A stretch of 64,000 nt of DNA, from NCBI GenBank assembly GCA_013397865.1, contig VZTI01004801.1:1027107-1091106 (forward strand), written 5' to 3'. This document shows, piece after piece, positions 10,491 through 22,400 of the stretch. This DNA is from Struthidea cinerea (taxonomy: Eukaryota > Chordata > Aves > Passeriformes > Corcoracidae). The position numbers and the translations under genes were made by a program. Every line of letters starts with the position of its first letter. The first letter of the stretch is position 1. The notes below the pieces were generated by a model. It was not told the origin of the DNA and ran no database searches. It was given only the letters and a program-made list of their open reading frames with translations.

Positions 10491-11936
10491 AAAAAAAAAT
10501 AGCTAGAAACAATGGAAGAAGAAAAAAAAAAGAAGCAAAAACCAAATCAATAAATCCTTAATGTTGCCCCATTAGCCATGTCATTGCCTGATGAGCCAGT
10601 TCTAGAGCTTGGGCCCCAGTGTTCAGTTAACAAAGCCAGACCTGGCTTTCCATGTGTTTTTTGCCTGAAATTGCAGTAGATGTTTCAGGGAAAAAAAAAA
10701 AAAAAATCCAGGCATCTTGAAATTACTCAGCACCACACTATGAAAGGAAAATTCTGCTTAAAGGGAAGGGTGTTTTTTGTTGTTTTGGTCCAGTAAATTA
10801 ACATTTTGCTTGCTTGGAGGTTGCTGTCCAGGGTTATATGATTTGTGTAACTTGTTATAGCACCACACCCTTGTCCTGAGCTGTGTGCAAGTAGTTTGGC
10901 TTTTGTTTTCAAATTGCTTCTAGCCCTTGAGCATTTGAAGAAAGTCTTTAAAATATTAACCAATACAACTGTCATCTTCCTGTGTTTCCAGACATTTTAC
11001 AATAGGAAACAAAGAACAAAACCCCGCAACAATAGCTCAGAGGTATGAATTGCCTCATTCATCTCACTGGAATGTTCAAAAACATTAACTATTTTTTGAC
11101 TGATTCAGCAGAAAATGTGCTGGCAGATAATTAGCTTATGCCTGATCCAGGGGAGATTCAGGGACTGAGAAAGGTTTTATTTTTCAGCACAGCAAAGTAG
11201 CACCTTTCCTGAAAGGAAGCAAATATCCTTGTTGATGGAAGAGGCTGCGTGAGAGGAGAAATTCTGACACGGCTTAAAGGCAACTGCTGCCTTCCTCTCT
11301 CTGTACTGGCTTCAAAATGGCACATGGCTTATCGCAGCCTAATTCTGTAAAAAATTAATTAGCAATTAGTGCCCACTCAAACATACCACAAACTAACACT
11401 GCAGTCCTTAGGATTTGACTGGGAAAGGCCCAGGATTTCAGTGCGGAGTGTTTTAATCTCTAGTTTAACACTCAGAACAGGAAAGGCAAGGTCAGCACCA
11501 CTGGCTGAACTGCCGTTGAGACAATGCCATCACTAAAACAAAGTTTGTTCCAATGCCTGTTAGAGAATGCTGATGCACTAAAAGGCCAGTGAGAAAACAC
11601 ATGGCTCCATCATCATTCCACTGTCCTCCTACCGGGAATGGGAATGAATCACCACTTCCAGCCAAATTCTTCACCTTGTGCAATATTACCATCACAAGGT
11701 TATGGGAAAGAGCTGCTTCATTAACAGACTGTAGTGCTTGGTGACAGATTATTTCTGTGTTAATTCAGAACAAAGTAAATCTATTATTTCTGCACATCCC
11801 ACCACCCAGTATCAGATCCTGGAGGAGTTCAGTAGCAGGCGAACCAGTGAACTTCAGGTTAACCATTCTAACAATGACTGGGAAGCCACATGTGTCTTAA
11901 ATAAAGGCAGCATTAGACAACTGAAGATTATTTTTT
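10490..11936. other. spacer between TAL1 and the STIL 3' end
   Basis: Ordinary AT-richer intergenic sequence with an A-run at 10690-10706. I see no gene, RNA gene or recognisable repeat. Confidence 0.6.
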
Positions 11937-11942
11937 TTTAAT
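11937..11942 (-). terminator. STIL: possible STIL polyadenylation signal (ATTAAA)
   Basis: The minus strand reads ATTAAA here, about 675 nt after the STIL stop. I saw no AATAAA on that strand between the stop and this point. The ATTAAA variant is the second commonest signal, but it sits in an A-rich run, so the assignment is weak. Confidence 0.35.
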
Positions 11943-12616
11943 GAAACCTTTGACCTTTATGAGCAGTATGTAATTTTAAATAAATAGAAAACACAGAGGT
12001 GAAAAAAACAATCACAAAAGTATTAAAAGTGCCAGCTTTCCCCCCTTTCCTTCAAAGATTTCATGATACAGAGAGTTATATGTGCCATTTTGGCTGAATT
12101 CAAAATAATTTTATACAAAGTAAAACCAAAGTTATACTTCCCCACAGATACAACCCCCACACAGTAAACCAACCATTTCAACAAACTTCTAGAAATTAGT
12201 GCTTTAGCTCTGTTACCCCTGCTCTGCCACACACATTATCAGTGGCTCACAGTTGGCACAAACATGGAAAAGTCTGTTTTTAAAAAGTCAAGAGAAGAAC
12301 ACTTAAGTAATCACCACTGTTAAAATTATATTAAAAGTACATCTTGGGCTCAGGTTGATTCACCTTCAATATGCTTTAAAATCACACCTAACTGTAAACA
12401 AAAGTGCACACATGTGTCATTGCTGATCAGCACTGCCTCAGCAAGGCACTTTGAGGTGGCTGTCCCTGAGGTGGGCTGAAAACTCAGTTCTGCAAGTTTT
12501 ACATTGCTACAACAGAGTGACCTCTTCAAAGACAGCTCAATCTGTGGTTTCCTGTACTCTTTTACAGAGAGGTCCCTCTGATTTGAAGCAGTGGTTGCAG
12601 CCATCTCAGGGGATGT

Positions 12617-13436
12617 TCAGAACAGCTTTGGTAATTGCCTGAGTTGTTTCACATCAAGAATGGTGCCAACAGAATTTATGCTGTTTGACTGGTTTAACAT
12701 TTCAAGGGTTGGAGTATGTGGATTTCCACGGAAGGCCTGAGTATCTCCTTCATCTTTCCTGACAGGTTGTTCAGTGAATTCAACCCTCCCAGGTAACAAT
12801 CTGGTTTTTGATTTTAAATCCTTTAGGAACTGAAATGAGTTTTCATCTGCTTGATCTGTTCTGGGAGGAAAAATTTCATTTGCAGTATTTCTTAACACAG
12901 GGCTGTTTAATTCTGGTGGAGAAGCATTAGCAGTCAACTCTCTGCTGTGACTTTTTAGGTGAATGGGAAGTCTTCCATCTATTCTTTTGGATAATTCAGT
13001 CCGTTGGCTGAAGCTGTCCAACACAGGAGTACAGTTTTTGTCTGGCATACGTTTGCTTTTGCCAGTGCCAAAATTGCCATCTTGAGCCTGCAGTTCCTCT
13101 TCATCTTCACTGCTGTCATTGCCCTGTATCAGCCCATATCGCTTCATATACTTCTTGGTTGCAAAGGACATATTGTTGAGTGAAATTAAACTCAGACCCA
13201 CCATGCTCTTGTCCATATTTGTTTGCAAGATGTCTTGGAAGGAGAAATCTGCAGGAGGATTTTGGCCTGAGCGACTGAGAGACAGTCGGGATAACTGATT
13301 TTCACTGAGATATTTGAGTGCTATAGCATTTGCTTCCATGCTCAGATCAACAATGTTGGGACACATGCTGACACTGGCAAGTGACATGGAATTTAACCCA
13401 GGCACCACTGCTTCAGGACTTATGCACGCCAAAATG
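12617..13436 (-). CDS. STIL: STIL last coding exon: STAN module and C-terminus
   Basis: 820 nt after acceptor TTATTTCAG, ending at TGA (12617-12619). It encodes SILACISPEAVVPGLNSMSL, the STAN module, an acidic DSSEDEEE linker and the end VGTILDVKQLRQLPKLF. The two serines of LISLNNMSFATKK correspond to PLK4 sites S1108 and S1116 in human. The human KEN degron position reads KDE here (codons at 12749-12757). Confidence 0.97.
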
Positions 13437-16400
13437 CTGAAATAAAGCATCAAAAAGTTAGCTTAGCATTACAGGAAAAGCATTAATTTCACTATTTTGC
13501 TCAGTGTACTGATTTCTCCTTTCTTCTGAACACCACAGCTCTGCCAGGACTGAGATCATATTATCTGCACATACTGAAAAGCAGCTACTCACCCCCACAG
13601 TATCTAAACACTGTCAGAGGATGGATGATACTCCCTTCTCCTTCAATACACAGCACCCTCATAAGAAGAGCCACCCATCTCTAGCAGGTTACAGAGCTGA
13701 TTTTGGTTTTGCTTTTAAAGCAGGTTTGAGCTCTTGGTCTTTTCTCACCAGTGAATGTGACATTATGTGTGTCTGATCCTGCAACTCTGAATTCCATCAT
13801 CCAACCCAAATTTTATAGCTAGAAATACAAGCCCAATGACTGAGACCAAGAACTTCTTTCCCAATGCATGGCAATTCCAGGATTTTTAGAGAAACTCTGA
13901 CACAGCATGTTTCCAGAAGCCTACAAGGTTCTAGTTTTTGAAGTATCTTCAAATGGGAAATGTTCATTTGTTCTGTTGCCTGGTACAGCAATTTCTTGTA
14001 TATATATCAAATGTTTAAAGACTGAAAGAACAAGCTCTGGTACACCAGTAATAGTTGTAAACCACTGCATTTAGTTCACACATCATATACTAGTTCACAA
14101 ACCCAAGCTCCTCAAATTAAGAATTAAGAGGCTTCCTATTTCACTGAGCACAAATTCTGAAGTTTGCCCAGGGAGAATAAACTGGCTCAGAACAACAACA
14201 ACCACTTGTTATGCTATGGAGCTGCACTGTTGTTTCCTTCTCTGCTGTGCTGTGGACCTTTTCTCAGAATTGTTTATCAGTCTTGAAAGTGGCAGAAGGA
14301 AGGACTCCACCCCACTCCCCAAGTTTGAAGAAAAAAACCCCAAGAGTTCCAGTTTTGCCTTATAGGCTCACACATTAGCATGTTATTGACATTAAAAGAA
14401 CACTGACAGACTGTCCAGCCAGGAAGGTAGTCCAGAAATTCCAGAAAAACACCCAATAAAATACAAGTAAAAAGAAGAGAAAAGAGGTTAGAAACTCTAT
14501 GACTGGAAATAGCTTTTTACACATGGCTGAAGAGAAGATTAATTAGGAGGTGGTTAGATTTTTTGTTTACATAACAGCTACATCCTAGGATCAAGAAGAC
14601 AATAAGGATGAAAGTGAAGCTGTACCAGGCAGTCAGCCTATGCCTACACAGCTACACAAGTAAATTCCTATGCCTAAAAACCCTCCTTCAAAAGTTACTT
14701 CTCTGTTCCTTCCTCTGTTTCAACAAGGCTGTTTCCCTCCCCAGCACTTTCTCCGCTCAAGGCACAGCACCCACAGTAACAAGCAATTAGGACAGAACCA
14801 GTTTTGATTAGATACCAAAGCCACAATAACCATTTCACATATACCAGTGAAGTGCAAGACAAAGGTCAAGAAGCAATGACAAAATACACAGCTGCTTAAC
14901 GTTCAGTCTCCCAAGTCCGGAGTTTCTCCAGAATACCGTGACACAGACCAAAGAACTGCCCAAAGCTTCCTTGTTATTCTAGGGAACTGCATGCTACCGC
15001 ATGCACAATGCTTTAAGCATCACCAAATGCTCTAACAGCTAGAGCTACCGGTGTTATATTTAAATAATCTGATTTTTGCTAGCAGAGCTCTTAAACATAT
15101 CTGAAATGCCCATAGCATGAGCCAGCATTTCAATTTCGCAGGAAACGTAGATCAAGTGGCACCCAAATCCCAGTGGCAGTGAACAGAGACTTCTCTTGGC
15201 TCATTGAGCCAAATCTTCATTTTCAGTTGGATCTACACATTACTATTCAAACCCACCAGTATTTTACCTGGCATTCTCCACTTTGTGTGTATTTTCCTTC
15301 ATATCACCAGGTGAGTCCACTGCCACTCCAAGACTCCTCAGCTGTTTGAGTGTGGCACTAATGACGCTCTCTTTGTCCACCCCTCCTGTGTCAGTCTCTG
15401 AAGCCACTTCTGCTGTATCATCAATATCCTGATACTTAGGACCATCATCATTAACAAATCCTGATTTTAAAGGCAAGTGATCTTGCTCTTCTGAGGACTT
15501 CAAGAGCTGGTTTACTTGGCCCTACAGAAAAAGGGAGCAAGGAAAAGACCACATGGCAAAAACATCATGACATGCAGGAGCTGTCAAATACCAAAATCCT
15601 GACTTATTCTTACACAACTTCAAACGCAACTTGATGGATTAATAGCTTATTCTGATAAAGAATGAAAATTCAGATTCAGTTCAGATGCAATCACTTAAAC
15701 TCACAGCAGTGTAGTAAAATACTGGAACATCTTACACTTCAAGCTTTCTATAAGAGTCTGTTCTGAATTTAAACTCATCACATGCTGATACTCTTCAAGA
15801 TTAAAATATCTGCCCTTTAAGGGACTTGAAGGTAAAATGTTGTGTTATTTTAAAGGCCACTAATTTGGGAAGTTATCAGCTGATGTCTTTGAATTAAAGA
15901 ATTATTATTTATTAGATAATAGACAGTACTTCATGTATGCATGAAAGACAAGTACAAAATAACCACTTGTAAACATTAAAAAAAAAATTGAAGAACCACA
16001 AACTTGGAGCCTTCTGTAGAGCACAATGTGAATCTGAAAACCACACGCAGTTTTCATTCATGCCAATACCACATCATAACTTCAGCAGGGTGCTGTTCTG
16101 ACTGTTGCATTCAGTGCAGAATATAAAATGTGCATGAATTACCAGTAAGTCCTGGTAAAGCTTCTGCTCCTCTGAGGGCTGCCGAGGCTGCAGCGAGGCG
16201 GGTGGCTCAGAGCTCTGCTCGCTTGTTACCACCACCTGGCTCCTGGCTCCCTCCGATGGCTCTTTCTGTAAAGACACACTGACACTTTCTTCCAACGATG
16301 AACCACGAACAAGTGCTTGGGAAACGTTTCCAGCTCTGGAAGAGAACACCAGGATAGCTACACACTTCCTTGAAACAGCAAAAGCATCATTACCACCACA

Positions 16401-19400
16401 TGTACTTTGTTTTTTCATGAACATCAGAGAAGGAGAACAATCAAGTACTGCAAACAGATCCTAACGGGTTTTAGTTTGCTTGCTGCTTGAGGCTTTGCTC
16501 CTTTCTGCAGTCACTTTCTTTCAAAAGTCATTTGAGGACTGAGGAAATACACCTCCAAGTGTGCAACTACAACAGCCTGACTAGTTTTTCAAAAGATGAT
16601 TTGAAAGTGGCAATGGCATCTCCAGACCAGTCAAAACTCAGTGAGACTCTATGACTTAACCTTAAACCAGATGAAAGGAAAGTTACAAGCCCTTAGGAAC
16701 AAATACCTTCCATATTCTCTGACACGACATTCAAAAAGCAGCTTTTGCCAAGGTACATAACTTATCATGGGATTCCTGTGGCAGTTTAAAAACTTCTCAA
16801 AGACAGTTACAAGTACACACATGCACACTGAGTATCACAAACTGAGAACAAACACCTAGTTGAAATATTTTTCAATAAGAGATGTGAAAGAAGAGCTATA
16901 AAGGGTAAAAAGGGTAAATACTCTGAGTTACAACACAATGCTCTGTACCCCCCTCAGTTGGTGTGTGCATGGCACAAGCCTTTGGAGACCACACATATCA
17001 ACACTACTATCATCCCAAGAAGATCCTTAAGCGACCCTCCTCCCCCTTCCTGTTCTTCCTGAGGAGACAAGTGTAAGATAAGGGAATTTCAGAACTCAAC
17101 TGATCAATTGCCTGTGTTGAAAGCGATAAGATTTAAACCACGTGACATACCAGATAGTCAGTGTAGGTTATCAGCTACTGTTACACTAGCAATTATTCAT
17201 CATTCCCAAAAATGTTCCCCTCCTCCTCCTCAAAGAAATCTGGGCAATGCTCTACATTCTTACTATAAGATACTTTACAGCTATTTTACAGGTTTATGAA
17301 TCCAAGTTGAAGAGAATCTTAAGATGGCATTGTCCTAAAATACAATGTTCATAAGATTGATCTGGATCCATAATGTTCGTGGCAGCAGTATATGTTTGCA
17401 GATAGTACTTTAATCAAGGACTACGAATAGTTAAGTTACAGCTTAATTACCATCATCTTTCTCAATATGAATATTTTAGAAACCTAATTTAACTGGAATA
17501 GTATTCCCTCTCCTTTGGCTTTTTATACTTAGACAATATTAGACCACTAAAGTGCTAAATTGTTGAGCTATTCCTACGTAGAAATAGCATCCATATAGAT
17601 AATTAAAAATATTTTTAAAACCACTTCCCAAATTAGTCTGAGATTAGTCACTGCACTATAAAGAATCTGAGCTCAAAAATAATTAAATTAACAGCAGTGA
17701 AGTCAGTACCTGCATGCACCACGCACAAAGTAATTAGGCATAAAATAAACAGAAACTCAGGGAACAGCCACATAATCATAAACTCCTCATCCCAAGCCCC
17801 TCAGAACTGGAAGGGTTCTGAATGCTGACAAGGAAAAGCCACTGTAGGAAAACAACTGACTATAGCAGCATCTTCTTCTCCACTCAGAACTTCAGGTAAG
17901 AAAAGGAATTCTGCCAGCATAGTGCATGCTTTTGCAAGTCAAAGGCTTTTGCCATCAGCTGCTGCTGATAGGTAGGGGAGCTACATCTGCATGACTGATA
18001 AATGCAGACTCTTAGGGCAACTGTGTTTTGGTGAGCTGTACAATTCAAAGCATAATTAAAAAAATCAAGAAGAAGAACACAACAACTGAAGTCAGACTAT
18101 TTATAACTCCTGAAGAAAAAAATATTACAGAAGTAATAACTTATGTAAGGCAGTTCAGCCCACTAGGTGTTTCTGGTTACTTACTGGGGAGTGTTCTGAT
18201 TAGTTCCTTCTTCCACAAGGTGAATACTCTCTACAAAGCTGGGCATGTCAACCACCCTTAAGGAAGAAGCAATAGTTGTATTACTTGCATCTTGTTCAGC
18301 ATTAATTGAAATGCTTATGTCCTCCTTAGAAATCTCTCCATCTTCTTTTTTTCCTCGTGGTATGGAGTTGCCTTGTTTTTCTGAGGCTGTATTCCAAAAT
18401 AAACTAGCACCTAGGACAAAATTAGAGATTTAACTATTTAGGAAAAGTCATTACTTTTTTCTGAGAGCCTTTGGCTTTGTAAAGCTAGAGGAATAATTTT
18501 CTCCCGTTCATGTTTCTTTCACCATTTGAAAAGTGATTTACCATTTAAATCAGCTAAAAGTTGTCAAAACATCATTCAAGTCCTAGTTTCTTCCAAAGCA
18601 TACTTGATGAAAAGAAATGGTTGTATTAAATCATTTTAATGCATTGACCTTGAGCCTGTTTCAAAGTTTCCTCCAGACTAACCACAACATTTCCATGGAT
18701 TTAACAGGAACCAATATGTTAATATGCAGCTGCACAGATACAGCTGCATAACTTGCCTAACGTAAAGCAAATACAATCTCCTCTTCATGCATGATTTACA
18801 AACAACATCAATAATATATTTATTGGAACACTATTTGGCATAGAAGCTATTACTTTTCAGAACAGTGTATTAAATAAAAAAAGATGTGTAGTTATGTTTC
18901 AATAAGACATGATTTTAAATAGAACACCTTTCTAAAGCTATCAGAAAAATAATTCTTTCACAGATGGCAATCAAAGACAAAAGTAACTTCAGCCTAAACT
19001 TGCAAATAACACCTCAACAACTCAGGTGCTTTTTGGATCTAGGTGCATGTTTGCCCAGCTTCAGCATTTCTGCAACACATTTCCTCCATGCCCAAACAAA
19101 CCACAGAAATGTCCAGCAAAAAGTGGTGCCAGCCGGTCTGTTTTAAAAGAATGAAGCCTTACCTGTGCTCACCGCAACGCTCACACTTTTCCTCTTGTGT
19201 GATCGTGGTGAGGTCTGTGTTTCCATGGAAACAAGGTCCCCTGGCTTCTCCGGCTGCACAGCCTGGCTGGTGGCTCCCAGCTCCGAGGAACCCGCCTGGC
19301 GAGCCTGTGCTTCCAGTAAGCGTTGGATCTGTAACGGTCATCACAAAGTTAGGATTTGGACAATAAAATACAAGCTATAACAGGCAGAAGTGAATTAATT

Positions 19401-22400
19401 TGCTTCTGCTAAGATCTGGATTCAAATCCAAGCTGCACTGCCACAGCAGTCTGAACACCTTCCAGTTCTCAGCAGTGCACACAGCATAAATCAAAACACC
19501 AATTTTGATGTTGGCAGAGCTAGCACGGAAGATCTTTAAGCACATTGGCAGAGGCAGCACCAAGACAACTTGGGTAAAGCCTATTTGCACCACACTTGCT
19601 GGAAGTGTTCCTCCCCTTTCATTCACATACAAAGCCTATTAACCGACTTACCAGCCAAGCATTTATATGCCAACTGTCCCTACACCAACTTTGTATTAAT
19701 TACAAAGCTAAGCAATTAAATGATAAAATTAAGGTTGCCAGGCAATCTTCTCTCTAGGATTTTCATCCACCCTGTTCACTGATTAGTTTGCAGCTCCAGG
19801 GAGAAATACAGTAACAGTGAAAGCTGCAGTAAGGAGGGGTTTCCCTAACACACAAGCCATGCTTTGGGAGCTTGATTTTACACACAGGAACTATACCAAA
19901 AACATATTCCAGCTGTAATTTTCTGGTTTAAGTACTGCAAACTTCCCTGTTTGTATTGTTCATCACCAGCAGCAAAATTTAAACTCGGGCTCTTCAGCCC
20001 CAAATCATACCCTGCAAAATACAGGCCAGCGGGTGAATCAAGGGGTTGGTATTTTGAAGAAACTTAACCTGATAAGGCAACAGAACTCAGCAAGACCCCC
20101 AAAGTCCAGTTTCCTAGCACAGCAACAAAGACCTGATGAATCAGGAATTGATGCAGACAACTGAAGTTTTCAAAACAACAGCTCAGGGAGCTGCAGGCTT
20201 GAAGGTGGAAAAAGCAACGTATGAGAACATTCTATACTTCATCTGTACGTTTACAATAATTCCAAAGCTTATAACCCATGCAGTAATTTTTTTTTACACA
20301 GACAAGCATGTATATAGAAAAGCATTTATACAGAAAGTATATCAGTTTGCATTACAAACAGTCAACTAAAAATAAACCTTCATGTTATGAAAATACCATA
20401 AAAATACATGCAAAATTTAATTGGATGTGAGTCAAGTAATTTTTATTTAAGGGACACCAATTGGTAGAGGTAATTGAGTCCCCTCTCCATGCCCAGACTG
20501 CAGCTGGTACGACAGGCTCCCTTGTTCCAACACGGATAGACAACAGTTAATTTAATTCCTTTGGCAGGGGAACTAGCAAAGCATAATCACTAAGAGGGGA
20601 GAGGAGAAAGCTGACATTTCCACAAACCTGAGCTTGAAGTAATTTGAGTTGTCTGTCTTGCTCCGTAAGAAGCCTGTATGCATCTGGAGATAATCCCATC
20701 ATTCCATTATCTGATCCTGCTGCAGGAGCAGGCGTGTGCAGGCCCGGGGAGTGGGCTGCGCAGCACTGCGGACTCGAGGGGCTTGCACTTGACGGCATCC
20801 TTATTCCAGGTGATAAGCCATTGTCAAGAGAACAGCTCCCTGTTTTCCCAGGATATTTCACGTTTATAGGGCTGCTTGTGGCATATCCTGGGTTGCAGCA
20901 AACATTTGGGCAAATGATATTTTGATGGAAAACTGCACAAGGATTTTGCTGAGCCATCTCCGATTGGATTTCCACTCCGTATTTGGGGCCCATTTTACCA
21001 ATTCCTTGCCATGAGTTTATGGGATTATACTGGAGAGAAGCAGGACACGGACAGCTGCATGCTGGACAACAAGGTGGCACTTGAACTGGCACCTGCAGGT
21101 CTGGTGGTTGTCTGCAGCTCTGTGGTGACAAAGCAGAGTTGTGGAGGACTGGCTGTGTGACAGCAGGAAGCTGCTTGGAACCAGATATTGATGTTCTCCT
21201 AACTGGAGGCTCTCCCTGTGGCGTGAGACTTTCAGGATTTAATACAAGTTTTTCCAATGGCTTTCTGGGGTGGTGCACAGATGTATCTGGGGAAGGCCCG
21301 CTACAAGGGGTAGAAGGAGAAGATGATCCCAAACTTTTTCTTGATTGAGGGCAAGCCTTCTTACACTGCACCTGCTGCTGTAGTAGAGCTTGATTTCCTC
21401 TACAAGGCACTGAAGCTGGAATTTTCTGGTTTATAGGATTTGGTAATCGTCTCAAAGAGGGATCTCCCATATTAGCAGGAAAGTTCTGCTTGCCTTCAGA
21501 GAGCTGGCTGGGATGACACGTAGGTCTCGTACACCACTTCTTTCTAATAGGTTGATTTGGCCCTGTGGGTAGGCTTTTAGCATTTGAAGTCCCCACAGGC
21601 TTAGATGGTTGTCCTGATTCTATGAAACTCCCATCCAAAATAAGTGACAGCTCTGGCACTGAAGGAAAAACTCTGGTAACCTGAAGGGACAATTACACAC
21701 ACGTATGATAATTTAAAACATTGTCTGCTCTTTGAATGCAGAATTTCCTCAAAGAAAACGTTTTCATTTAAAATCAATATATGATGATTATCAGCTCCAA
21801 ACCAACTACATGTTAAACACATTCCTAAAAGACTGGAGAATCCAGGTACAGAAAAAGCAGCAAGATCTCTAGGATCATTCTTACAGGACAAAACTGCTTT
21901 CATACAGCGCAACAGCCACGTCTGCCAAATGAATGTTCCATGCAATTCAGGAGCACATTTCAGAATATGGAGATTTCCCTTCTAGAAACAGACTATAAGT
22001 TCCCTCTTACTATTCTTACACCCAGGAGATAGCGGCAACAGAACATATTTTATATACAACTATCACATCCTTCTAGATCTATGCCATACAAGGGCTGGTA
22101 TTTATTGCATTTGTACACACTTCAGTAAAAAAAGGACAGAGCAGCAGATCTTTTGGGTAAATGAAATAAAAAACCACAAGAGCTTGCTGTCTCTGTCTCA
22201 GACACCCCAGCTCTTCCATTCAACAACAGTGAGTTTCCTAAAGTAGAAACTACTCTCTCTGTTCCCAAATCATAGCAAGTACAGGAATTAAAGTATGTAG
22301 AATCCTGGAAAAATGGCAGGTTAACTAGAGCAGGAGTTGGACTTTTGGTTCATTTCTTCACTGTTTTCCCCTGCTAGCACTTTGAGAGAGACGCTTCACA

